Shown: positions 25,001 to 31,701 of the stretch, one piece after another
How the letters are laid out: each line of letters opens with the position of its first letter
Numbering within the stretch: the stretch's first letter is position 1
Assembly: GCA_021777995.1 (NCBI GenBank)
Contig: JAJYCW010000032.1
Span: forward strand, 1-33,259
Length of the DNA stretch: 33,259 bases
Direction of reading: 5' to 3'
Source of the DNA: a bacterium
GTDB lineage: Bacteria > Armatimonadota > Chthonomonadetes > Chthonomonadales > Chthonomonadaceae
Program-made: the position numbers and the translations under genes
Notes under the pieces: model-generated
Seen by the model: the letters and a program-made list of their open reading frames with translations, nothing else
Database searches by the model: none
Told to the model about the DNA's origin: nothing

Positions 25001-25402
25001 CTGCAAGCCTAGTCGCTCTGCTTCGGTACATACAAATTTGAACATGCCCCGCCATTCTGGGCTCATAAAGTGTACAGGGCCAGGGGGAGTACCCTGGTCT
25101 ACCTCCATGATCAGTACGCCGCCAATGCCCACACGTTTCATGGCCTCAAGATCTGCGGTGATGCCCTCGCGTGTCAGGTTTCCAGCCAACCAGAACCAGT
25201 AGACCCAGGGGCGCGCACTGTTTGGCGGTGTAGAAAACTGTTCGGCCAATTCATGTATGGAAAGGGGATTTTGATTTTGAATCTCCGGGGTTCGTCGTGA
25301 TGCATCAGCAGCATTCGAACCCAGCATGTTTGGGAGTTCTAAGAACGAGACGGCAGTGGTGCCTATCAATCTAACGAAGCCCCGTCGGTCTAAAGCGCCC
25401 AT
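22019..25402 (-). CDS. Tat-exported GH106-type glycosidase (alpha-L-rhamnosidase-like)
   Basis: An 1127-residue protein. Residues 6-30 form a Tat signal (DRRGFVRLIGTTAVSFL), so the protein folds before export. The catalytic part opens with ARPWVYWFWLAGNLTREGIT, then ADLEAMKRVGIGGVLIMEV, a combination typical of GH106 enzymes. The C-terminal beta-sandwich has GNVAVMATVYVNGKPAGTCW and NLWINRLIGDQQLPED, also typical. GH106 members cut terminal alpha-L-rhamnose from pectin side chains (RG-I, RG-II) or plant glycosides. GGAGGA lies 7 nt before ATG 25402. It stands alone on its transcript, with GH67 and a Gfo/Idh/MocA gene nearby. Substrate is inferred from family only; some relatives have no assayed activity. 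Confidence 0.85.
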   Translation of the reverse strand: MGALDRRGFVRLIGTTAVSFLELPNMLGSNAADASRRTPEIQNQNPLSIHELAEQFSTPPNSARPWVYWFWLAGNLTREGITADLEAMKRVGIGGVLIMEVDQGTPPGPVHFMSPEWRGMFKFVCTEAERLGLQVNMDNAAGWCGSGGPWITPDISMQRVVWTEARVNGGSVNVSLPQPDSAYNYYRDIHVLAFPTPALDRSGKGYHLPNFENLTLGGSGGAEDDLPTSAHWPAVPAGARIMRTEMRDLTADMDATGHLICKLPEGDWTIIRFGHTTTGVPNHPAPKGGLGLESDKLSKLATTFHFDSFIEKLAEDVQPLNGRSLVSTHIDSWETGTQNWTPTMLADFKRLRGYDCVAFMPALAGRIVDNLTVTQRFLWDWRKTISDLLVENYALTMRGLAQKRGLRLSIEGYSGVPAIEMQYGGVAVEPMSECWSWPRYGSSQSVTEMTSAGHVYGRRIIGQETCTAGADERWQGHPANIKAICDWTFCQGVNRFVFHRFAMQPWTNPHYAPGMSMGPWGLHYERTQTWWEMSHAWHDYVSRCQHLLRQGLYVADILYMQAEGAPEGTPVMPGAGDPNYEPKYKHDACPADVVMHHISVKNGHLVLPDGMSYRILVLPESPTMTPQLLRKLAQLVRDGATIIGQPPTTSPSLENYPQCDDEVATLTRDLWGNSRIITNKSAQQVLAERNVVHDCSSSADIAFCHRTMPEAEIYFVCSRTDWPVTARVTFRVTNHVPAIWNPQSGKIEPLGAYECKQDTTTISLNFEPHGSIFVVFRKDTEPASSVVKLIHNDTDLLTSGWGPSSVKDVHVVSAIYGPAGDPDRTRNVTNIVSDLVDHGRLSFPVVEVASIGGDPAYGVVKTLTVTFTLHGNNHTVSAQDGDAFSFAHLIAIPAVPVASVISTGKGIQLSASSPGTFTCTFSNGDRRAVEVPGPLVPLPIDGPWQLTFPEGWGAPASVTLSRLMSWSEHANEGIKYFSGTAHYRTSVTLPRALNTGETPGLRLLLDLGNVAVMATVYVNGKPAGTCWKRPFLLDVTHHLHPGVNALEIYVANLWINRLIGDQQLPEDCDRAPDGHLVSWPTWLLAGQPSPTGRLTFTTWQLWHKTDPLQESGLLGPVRIIPIREMMV

Positions 25403-25619
25403 GCATCTTCCTCCTCGGTCACAACTAACAAACAGGTATTGCCTGGTTTGTAATCAGCCTTCCGCGAGATAGTATCTTGCAACCATTTCAAGCCTTAGCC
25501 TGTCGGCGACCAGTTTGTTGTCATTCACTCCGGATGTGCGCACGATCCTTTGACAGATACCAAAGAATGGCCGGCCGGAGACGTGCCGCTATTGCGTGGT
25601 CGTAAACGAAATCTGTTTG
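25403..25619. other. intergenic region upstream of the GH106-type gene
   Basis: About 217 bp between two minus-strand genes. It should hold the promoter of the glycosidase gene, but I found no -35/-10 pair I would defend. No gene or repeat is visible. Confidence 0.3.
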
Positions 25620-26195
25620 CTACTTTTTAACTAGCCTCTCTACGCGACGGTCGGGGATGCACCACATCGCAGCAACAAAGACATAGATGAGGTCTGCAAT
25701 CCACGGGTGTATGAATGAGAGGACTACGCCTGCTAAGTATAGGGGAGGCGACACCTTGCCCTTGATGTCCTTACCAATTGCCCGCGCAAGGAGTGACTCC
25801 TTTCCCTGGGCGGATACAATCACAGATTGAAGCAAGAAATAGGCAGCGGCTGCTAGAAGCAGAGCCACTCCATATATGGCGGTTGGTAACTTTGAAAGAT
25901 AATTTTCGCCTGCCCAAGCTGTGGTAAAAGGAATGACTGAGAGCCAAAATAGCAGGTTCATGTTGGCCCACAGTATATTTCCGTTTACGGTCTTCACGGT
26001 AAATAGCATGTGGTGGTGATTGTTCCAGTAGATCGCTACGTAGACAAAACTCAACATGTAACTCAAGAAAGTTGGTGCAACAGTTGAAAGCGCGTGGAGG
26101 TCATCCCCATGCGGCACCTTAAGCTCAAGCACCATAATCGTTATTAGGATGGCGATAACTCCATCGCTAAACGCGGCTAGGCGGTCTTTCTCCAA
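25620..26195 (-). CDS. TMEM175-family (DUF1211) potassium channel-like protein
   Basis: A 191-residue membrane protein with six hydrophobic segments. The first carries DRLAAFSDGVIAIL, the R-x-x-x-F-S-D signature of TMEM175 channels, and later WNNHHHMLF and NLLFWLSVIPFTTAW follow at the usual places. Bacterial members form tetrameric K+ leak channels. The frame is open to ATG 26354, but residues before LEKDR look non-coding. TTG 26195, 8 nt after GAAGGGGG, gives the usual family length of about 190-200, so I prefer it. It faces away from the GH67 gene, with a shared 180-bp upstream region. No functional link with the glycosidases is evident. Confidence 0.85.
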   Translation of the reverse strand: MEKDRLAAFSDGVIAILITIMVLELKVPHGDDLHALSTVAPTFLSYMLSFVYVAIYWNNHHHMLFTVKTVNGNILWANMNLLFWLSVIPFTTAWAGENYLSKLPTAIYGVALLLAAAAYFLLQSVIVSAQGKESLLARAIGKDIKGKVSPPLYLAGVVLSFIHPWIADLIYVFVAAMWCIPDRRVERLVKK

Positions 26196-26375
26196 AGATC
26201 GTCCCCCTTCTAACAAGTATAATACCGGTAAACTCATCTGGTTACCATCGCAACTGCTACTGCTGAAGATTACTCTTGCCAGGTAAATCCATGGTGGTAT
26301 CGTACGATGTACACGACCTACGTCGCTAGAGAGCTCGGTTAAAAATGCGTACAAATTTATTTTTGGGAGTGACCA

Positions 26376-28532
26376 ATGCCTGACGCAACCTCGTGTGACG
26401 GCCCGGGCTCTGAAATACCTGCAACGGGTTTTGTGGAAGATGGCTACGAACTTTGGCTGAGATACCGCCCTCTAGAACCACGTTACCGCGCGTACTGCAG
26501 CCTCCTGCTGAAATACGTGGTGTTGCCAACCGTTATGCTGTCGCCTATATTGGCAGCCGCCAGAGATGAGATTAATAGGGGTGTAGGCGGCATGTTGGGA
26601 TGTGCGCCGTCATCAGAATCCGCTGTTAGCGCCGACGGTGGGCTACTAGTGGGGTCTCCGACAACATTACCGCTGGTGGCATCGCTAGATTTGCCACTCG
26701 ATGGACTTGGTCGCGAGGGCTACATCATCTGTCCGGTAATCGTTAATGGATTTGCCACAACTGTGATTGCAGCAAACGAAGAAATCGGGTTGCTATACGG
26801 CGCATTTGCCTTGTTAAGGGCGATACAGATGGGTCGATTTGATGCCGACACAAAGATAGAAAGTGCTCCCAAATCAAGACTCCGTTTGTTAAACCACTGG
26901 GACAATCTTGACGGCTGGGTTGAACGAGGTTATGCTGGCAGGTCAATCTTTAACTGGTGGGAGCTACCAGAATATCTAGATCCGCGGCTAGTGGATTACG
27001 CCAGAGCGAATGCCTCGATTGGGATTAACGGCGCCGTGGTTAATAACGTCAACGCTAGTTCCGAATCGCTGACGGATCCGTTCTTAGAGAAGGCGGCGGC
27101 TCTGGCAAATCGCTTTAGGGCCTACGGATTGCGAGTCTATCTATCCGCAAAGTTCAGCTCCCCGATGGAGAGTGGAGAGTTGGCCACTGCCGATCCCTGT
27201 GACGCTGCAGTCAAGGCCTGGTGGAAACAAACTGCTGATCGCATCTACAAGCTCATTCCTGATTTTGGTGGTTTTCTGGTCAAGGCAAACTCAGAAGGAC
27301 AGCCCGGTCCACAGGATTTTCACCGCACGCATGCAGATGGTGCAAATATGCTCGCGGATGCGCTTGAACCGTGGGGTGGGGTAGTGATCTGGCGAGCCTT
27401 TGTTTACTCCGACGACGTACCGGACGATCGGGTTGGCCAATGCTACTCGGAGATGATACCGTTTGATGGTCTTTTCCGTAAGAACGTCATCCTGCAGGTA
27501 AAAAACGGGCCGCTCGATTTTCAGCCAAGAGAGCCTATCAACCCGTTATTTGGTGCGATGCCTGAAACTAATGTTGGTATCGAGTTGCAAATTACGAAAG
27601 AATACCTTGGCTTCGAAACCCACCTGGTGTATTTGGGTAACCTCTGGCAGGAGGTCTTCTCTACGGATTTGGATGCTCGAGGTTGCGGAAACATCGTTGC
27701 AAGAGTTATCGATGGTTCCATGTTTGCTTCGAGGCTCAGCCTGGTAGCAGGTGTGGCAAATGTGGGTTCTGCAAGAAACTGGTGTGGTTCGACGTTTGAT
27801 CAAGCTAACTGGTACTCTTTTGGTCGGTTTGCGTGGAACCCTGACTGCGATGCCGACGAGGTTGCCCTTGAGTGGATCATGCTGACCTTAACGAATGACC
27901 CCAACGGGATGCGCACAATTGCCGACATCATGAAAATGTCCTATGAGACTGCAGTGAATTACATGGCACCGCTGGGATTGACGCATCAGATGGGTACAGG
28001 GCACCACCACGGGCCTGCGCCGTGGATAGAAGATACCGGGCGCTCGCACTGGAATCCTACGTATTATAACTGCGCAGATGCAAAGGGCATAGGATTCGAC
28101 AGAACAGATGCAGGGAGTGGAACTGTAAGGCAATACTCGGCAAAGTTAGCAAGATTATACTCAAGCCCCTACGATGTTCCGGAGAATTTGCTGCTCTGGT
28201 TTCATCACTTGTCATGGGGTTTTGTGATGCCAAACGGGAAAACCCTATGGGAAGAGATCGTGTACCATTATGATAGGGGATTAAGGGGAGTGGAACGTAA
28301 CCGCGCACTCTGGTCAACCCTGCGCGATACCATTGACCCTGCACGGTTTTATGAAGTTTCCGCATTTCTACAGATACAGGCACGTGATGCACAAATGTGG
28401 CGGGATGCCTGTGTAGCCTACTTCCAAAGCATAAATGGGTTGGAAACACCGGAGGGATCATTACGACCGACCCAGTCGCTAGAGTTTTATAAGGCTTTAA
28501 CATTCAGGCATGCACCAGGAAGCCCAGGTTAG
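26376..28532 (+). CDS. GH67 alpha-glucuronidase
   Basis: A 718-residue protein that spans the GH67 fold. There is an N-terminal beta domain (about 1-160, ending in GLLYGAFALLRAIQ), a TIM barrel from KSRLRLLNHWDNLDG (168) to about 480, and a helical C-terminal domain. Catalytic candidates are Glu307 (VKANSEGQPGP, the acid), Asp381 (KNGPLDFQPREP) and Glu403 or Glu409 (GIELQITKEYLG). The W-WELPEYLDPR block is also conserved. GH67 enzymes remove 4-O-methyl-glucuronic acid from the ends of xylooligosaccharides. No signal peptide is seen, which fits the cytoplasmic bacterial forms. GGGAG lies 6 nt before ATG 26376. No xylanase or transporter lies beside it in the window. Confidence 0.93.
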   Translation: MPDATSCDGPGSEIPATGFVEDGYELWLRYRPLEPRYRAYCSLLLKYVVLPTVMLSPILAAARDEINRGVGGMLGCAPSSESAVSADGGLLVGSPTTLPLVASLDLPLDGLGREGYIICPVIVNGFATTVIAANEEIGLLYGAFALLRAIQMGRFDADTKIESAPKSRLRLLNHWDNLDGWVERGYAGRSIFNWWELPEYLDPRLVDYARANASIGINGAVVNNVNASSESLTDPFLEKAAALANRFRAYGLRVYLSAKFSSPMESGELATADPCDAAVKAWWKQTADRIYKLIPDFGGFLVKANSEGQPGPQDFHRTHADGANMLADALEPWGGVVIWRAFVYSDDVPDDRVGQCYSEMIPFDGLFRKNVILQVKNGPLDFQPREPINPLFGAMPETNVGIELQITKEYLGFETHLVYLGNLWQEVFSTDLDARGCGNIVARVIDGSMFASRLSLVAGVANVGSARNWCGSTFDQANWYSFGRFAWNPDCDADEVALEWIMLTLTNDPNGMRTIADIMKMSYETAVNYMAPLGLTHQMGTGHHHGPAPWIEDTGRSHWNPTYYNCADAKGIGFDRTDAGSGTVRQYSAKLARLYSSPYDVPENLLLWFHHLSWGFVMPNGKTLWEEIVYHYDRGLRGVERNRALWSTLRDTIDPARFYEVSAFLQIQARDAQMWRDACVAYFQSINGLETPEGSLRPTQSLEFYKALTFRHAPGSPG

Positions 28533-28607
28533 CACCTAAGCGCTGCACTCTACCGAAGAAAAATCAAAACATGAAGATTTAAGGTGTAAAGCCTCCGTGG
28601 TAAGAGG

Positions 28608-28797
28608 TCAACCGACGGCTCTGTAATTTTGTGGAAATTGCTGTGTCGTTATTAAATATGCGTGGGCGCTGCCGGTGCCACCTTGCCATGCGGTACGAAA
28701 AGCCCGGTAGGTGTGGGTCGTTCACGACACCGGCTGCGTTGGTGAGCAGTCGCGTACTGCCCTGGCATTTCGTCATCGCTCGTTCCTCTACGTACAT
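28608..28797 (-). pseudogene. frameshifted Rhs core fragment (relic 1)
   Basis: In one frame the minus strand reads QGSTRLLTNAAGVVND, and after a frame change THTYRAFRTAWQGGTGSAHAYL, ending at TGA 28608-28610. Together these are the Rhs/YD-core segment usually read as DG-GSTR-LTD-G-VTDTY-YRAFG. No start, no upstream core and no R-x-x-DP boundary remain. It is a decayed copy, homologous to relic 2 one kilobase upstream. Confidence 0.7.
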
Positions 28798-28806
28798 TAC
28801 ACCAGG

Positions 28807-29541
28807 TTAGTATATGAAAAACGCACGCATCGTCGGGCTCCATTTGTAATATTGGGTTGACCGGTAACCATCCATACCAGAATTGGGTTCGACATCGTTT
28901 GATGCAGCGTTACCGTTTGTGGAATACACGTCCAATCCCATACTTCCAAGGCGTGACTCATACAAAAACATCTCGACATATGCACGTCCGTCTGTAGGGT
29001 GGAACACAGTCACCGGTACTTCATCCATGCCTCCAGAGAACAATATATTCTTAATCTGTGGGGGAAGGGTCCCAAGGGGGATGACGGCGCTATTTCCAGG
29101 CTGATTGTACCCCGGGTTCGTTGCCTGAAGTTGCGCGATAGGTTCACTTAGCAGCTTATCCGCCCAGGGCTGCAGGTATTTGTCCCCACCTAAATGTTTG
29201 ACATGCGCCATCAACCCCAGGTTGGCAGAAAACGGATAAAGGTTTAGAATAAAGAATGGCACTGGCGCCAACATCGATATAGCTGCCGCTCCAGCGCCTT
29301 TAGATTTTCTGAATCTAAATACCTTGGCAGCTGACAAAAGTGCCGAAAAGACAAATATAATGACCAGGAACGCGGGCTTAGAGAGATTGCAAATTGCGCC
29401 CATGAAAGTAATCTCATAGCCCCATGAGAAACTCGCGGCACATAGAGCAATTTCCGCCAGTACCCATCTTTCCTGGCGGAGGATGACCTTACGGAGCTCG
29501 GGTTCAGCCACATGACGTAAAGCGCGAATTAACAATCTCAT
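28807..29541 (-). CDS. membrane protein of unknown function between Rhs relics
   Basis: A 244-residue protein that I do not recognise. The N-terminal half has three likely membrane helices (about 26-50, 57-76 and 85-105), and the C-terminal half is a soluble domain with GGMDEVPVTVFHP and WSPTMRAFFIY. ATG 29541 follows directly after the TAA of the Rhs relic reading frame (TAAATG), with no clear ribosome site, so expression may depend on upstream translation. Its place, straight after an Rhs core end and before a second core fragment, is where displaced toxin or immunity cassettes lie in Rhs loci. A membrane immunity protein is possible but unproven. Confidence 0.55.
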   Translation of the reverse strand: MRLLIRALRHVAEPELRKVILRQERWVLAEIALCAASFSWGYEITFMGAICNLSKPAFLVIIFVFSALLSAAKVFRFRKSKGAGAAAISMLAPVPFFILNLYPFSANLGLMAHVKHLGGDKYLQPWADKLLSEPIAQLQATNPGYNQPGNSAVIPLGTLPPQIKNILFSGGMDEVPVTVFHPTDGRAYVEMFLYESRLGSMGLDVYSTNGNAASNDVEPNSGMDGYRSTQYYKWSPTMRAFFIY

Positions 29542-29558
29542 TTATGAAAGCAACCTAG

Positions 29559-29805
29559 TTAAAACGGTGGATCGCCGGGCTTCCAGGCAACCTGAAATAC
29601 TCCACGATTGCGCGCAACTTCTAAGTACCACCCCCAACTTGGTGTGATACTGCAGTTGTCGGGCCAACTGCACGTACTCAACAGCCGCGCCATCGCGGGT
29701 GTAGCCGTACTCGCCTGCGTACCGGTAGGCGTTGGCGCTACCATTACCGCCTTGCCATGCGGCCCCAAAGGCCCGGTAGGCGTAGGTGTCGGTCACTGCG
29801 TTAAA
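29559..29805 (-). pseudogene. frameshifted Rhs core fragment (relic 2)
   Basis: The minus strand reads NAVTDTYAYRAFGAAWQGG, then ANAYRYAGEYGYTRDGAA and EYVQLARQLQYHTKLG. After a frame change it continues WYLEVARNRGVFQVAW to TAA at 29559-29561. This is the Rhs core end (VTDTY-YRAFG ... G-YGY ... RARxLxxxxG-YL), with the usual R-Y-YDP boundary already changed. The fragment abuts the 3' end of the upstream gene, so the rest of the core was lost or displaced. Confidence 0.72.
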
Positions 29806-30508
29806 AGCTGGTCTCGAAGATGAATTTGTGCGGTGGTGGATACAACTGCCTTATCCACGCGTCCACCTTCGCCAAATCATCAGCATGGTGGTTGCCATAA
29901 AAGCGCTCATCCACCTTCATAGACGTCCACAGGGAGTATAGAGAGTTCACGTCCTTAGTTACCAGAATACCAGCGTCAACCAATATATCGTACGCGGCAA
30001 TGAGTGCTTTGCAATCGAACTTGTATCCGTACGCCAAATCGCGAATAAGCGCGAGTAATACTGGTATCTCCGGGTTGTTAACGTCGTGGGTCGCAAGTAA
30101 GTGTAGTTTCGTGGCATGAACGGGAACGAGATGAAGGGTTCTACAGTCGTGATCGACAGTAGCAGCATCGATCACGGTTATTGCCGTTGTAACAAGCTGG
30201 TATGCATGGGCAAAATCTGCCAATGTTGTGAGGTCGAACGATACTGTTTCTGGCATCCGCTTCATTGCAACGATGTCAATCGCGTCCAGAACTTGAAGTG
30301 TTTCCGCAGCGGCTGCTTTATCTCCAGCATAGGCGTATGCATTGAACAATGCAGGCGTGCACATGTAGTGATCATAAGAACCGGCATCGTCCTTTGCCGC
30401 TACGGCAACAAACGGTTTCATGTAAGCGGCTAGGCCTACTGGATCCTCCGCCAGGAAGCGGGGACAATCCGCACCTGCATGCATCTGGTCATATGCCGCG
30501 TTCTTCAA
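29801..30508 (-). CDS. unknown protein, ~235-residue paralogue family, copy A
   Basis: A 235-residue, mostly helical soluble protein with no family I recognise. It is a diverged paralogue of the gene just upstream; the shared blocks are YMCT-(6 residues)-Y at about 48-58 and SLWTSMKVDERFYGNHHADDLAKVDAWIRQL near the C-terminus. The start is TTG 30508 with GGGAGG 5 nt upstream, a strong site. The repeated acidic and aromatic C-terminal block may be a binding face. Its 3' end runs straight into an Rhs core relic. Rhs-linked immunity is one hypothesis; no sequence motif proves it. Confidence 0.65.
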   Translation of the reverse strand: MKNAAYDQMHAGADCPRFLAEDPVGLAAYMKPFVAVAAKDDAGSYDHYMCTPALFNAYAYAGDKAAAAETLQVLDAIDIVAMKRMPETVSFDLTTLADFAHAYQLVTTAITVIDAATVDHDCRTLHLVPVHATKLHLLATHDVNNPEIPVLLALIRDLAYGYKFDCKALIAAYDILVDAGILVTKDVNSLYSLWTSMKVDERFYGNHHADDLAKVDAWIRQLYPPPHKFIFETSF

Positions 30509-30595
30509 AGGTGCCTCCCAACCTGATTACGTTTACGTTCGTTGTCGTGCGGATTGAATTCCGTAACCATTGGCGGTACAGGTCCGCAATGCGTT

Positions 30596-31309
30596 TTAGG
30601 CGCGATCAGAAAGCTGGGCCAGCCAAGCCTCAATTATCGCCAGGTCGTCTTGGTAGTGGTTCCCGCCAAACGCTTCATCGCACTTCATGTAAGCCCACAC
30701 CGAATGCAAGATAACGTTTGCAGATGGTGGAACACGATTAAGAGGAACCGAAACACTTGTAAGTGCGGCGGCTCTGGTTCCAGAATAGTCATAATGATGA
30801 AATGCCAGTTTGCTGAGGATTGTTACTACTGGAAGAATCTCGTCATCCCGGGCATCCAACACGCAAAGAATCTGGAGCAGCCGGCGGTACTGTGAGAATA
30901 AAAACATTCCACGAAGTGGGGGCGACGTTGTTGACTCCACCTCACGTATTAGTCGGCGGCTGAATTCACGCGCAAGTTCATACTCTTCTAGGCGAAATAG
31001 ATAGTTAATTAGAAGCCCCAATTCACGATCTTGATCGGATATATCAAACTCATCCAACCGCTTTAATGTGGCAAGTGCAAGTTCGCGCTTTTTTGCCCAA
31101 CAATAGACGCTAAAGAGCTCAAACGTACACATATAGCGGTCGAGCGACCGATCGTGCTCCTCAAATGAGTTTATCTTCGTTTTGATAAAATGTATCAACG
31201 CATCGAATCGTTGATTTACAAGCAGTCTGTCGAACCTTTTCGATTTCACCATTTGGTGATATTTAGGCAAAATCGGATCTACCATATAATTTCCATCGGA
31301 GCAATGCAC
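30596..31309 (-). CDS. unknown protein, ~235-residue paralogue family, copy B
   Basis: A 237-residue helical protein, paralogous to the next gene. It shares RYMCTFELFSVYCWAKKRE (with HYMCTPALFNAYAYAGDKA) and VWAYMKCDEAFGGNHYQDDLAIIEAWLAQL (with LWTSMKVDERFYGNHHADD and so on). The middle has charged helices (EEYELAREFSRRLIREVE), in the style of a helical-repeat protein. GTG 31309 and ATG 31285 are both possible starts; the latter has GGAA 5 nt upstream. The 87-bp gap to copy A and the shared strand suggest one transcript. The function is unknown. Confidence 0.65.
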   Translation of the reverse strand: MHCSDGNYMVDPILPKYHQMVKSKRFDRLLVNQRFDALIHFIKTKINSFEEHDRSLDRYMCTFELFSVYCWAKKRELALATLKRLDEFDISDQDRELGLLINYLFRLEEYELAREFSRRLIREVESTTSPPLRGMFLFSQYRRLLQILCVLDARDDEILPVVTILSKLAFHHYDYSGTRAAALTSVSVPLNRVPPSANVILHSVWAYMKCDEAFGGNHYQDDLAIIEAWLAQLSDRA

Positions 31310-31701
31310 GTCATTAGCATATTGCTAAAGGTACAACCGTGGGCAAATGCATGTCAAAAACTGATTCAGGATTTGCCCTCTAGACAAAGGACGAAACTAT
31401 CGACACAAAAACGGTGACACAAGCCCCGAAAGAACGACCGCAACAAAGAGGATCAGAACATCTGGAACGGAGTGCGTTGCAGGCTATCTTCTTCGTGTTG
31501 CACGGGCTGTTCCCGGGATGTTTACGTTTACCGTACCCCGCGAGCGGTGTAAGCGAGACACCGAACACATCCGCGGTGAGGCAAAACACACAAGCACCGC
31601 ACGCGATAACGATTTGCAACCGACCTGGTCGGCCCTTTCACGAATCACCGGTTCAAGATAATTCTCTAACCCCCAATCAGCACAAGGCATTGGTTTGGTA
31701 T
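31310..31701. other. gap between WD40 gene and unknown paralogues; weak promoter
   Basis: About 390 bp. TTGACA on the minus strand (31352-31357) with TACCTT 18 bp on (31328-31333) is a candidate promoter for the two unknown paralogues; the -35 is perfect and the -10 weak. The short frames here (about 70-100 residues on either strand) have no ribosome site or recognisable content. A Cys-rich minus-strand frame at 31380-31619 may be non-coding or a further decayed fragment. Confidence 0.35.

Noticed and set aside
31380..31619. Cys-rich 79-residue minus-strand frame as a further Rhs C-terminal piece
   Set aside because: CGACVFCLTADVFGVSL is suggestive, but no core motif or ribosome site supports it.
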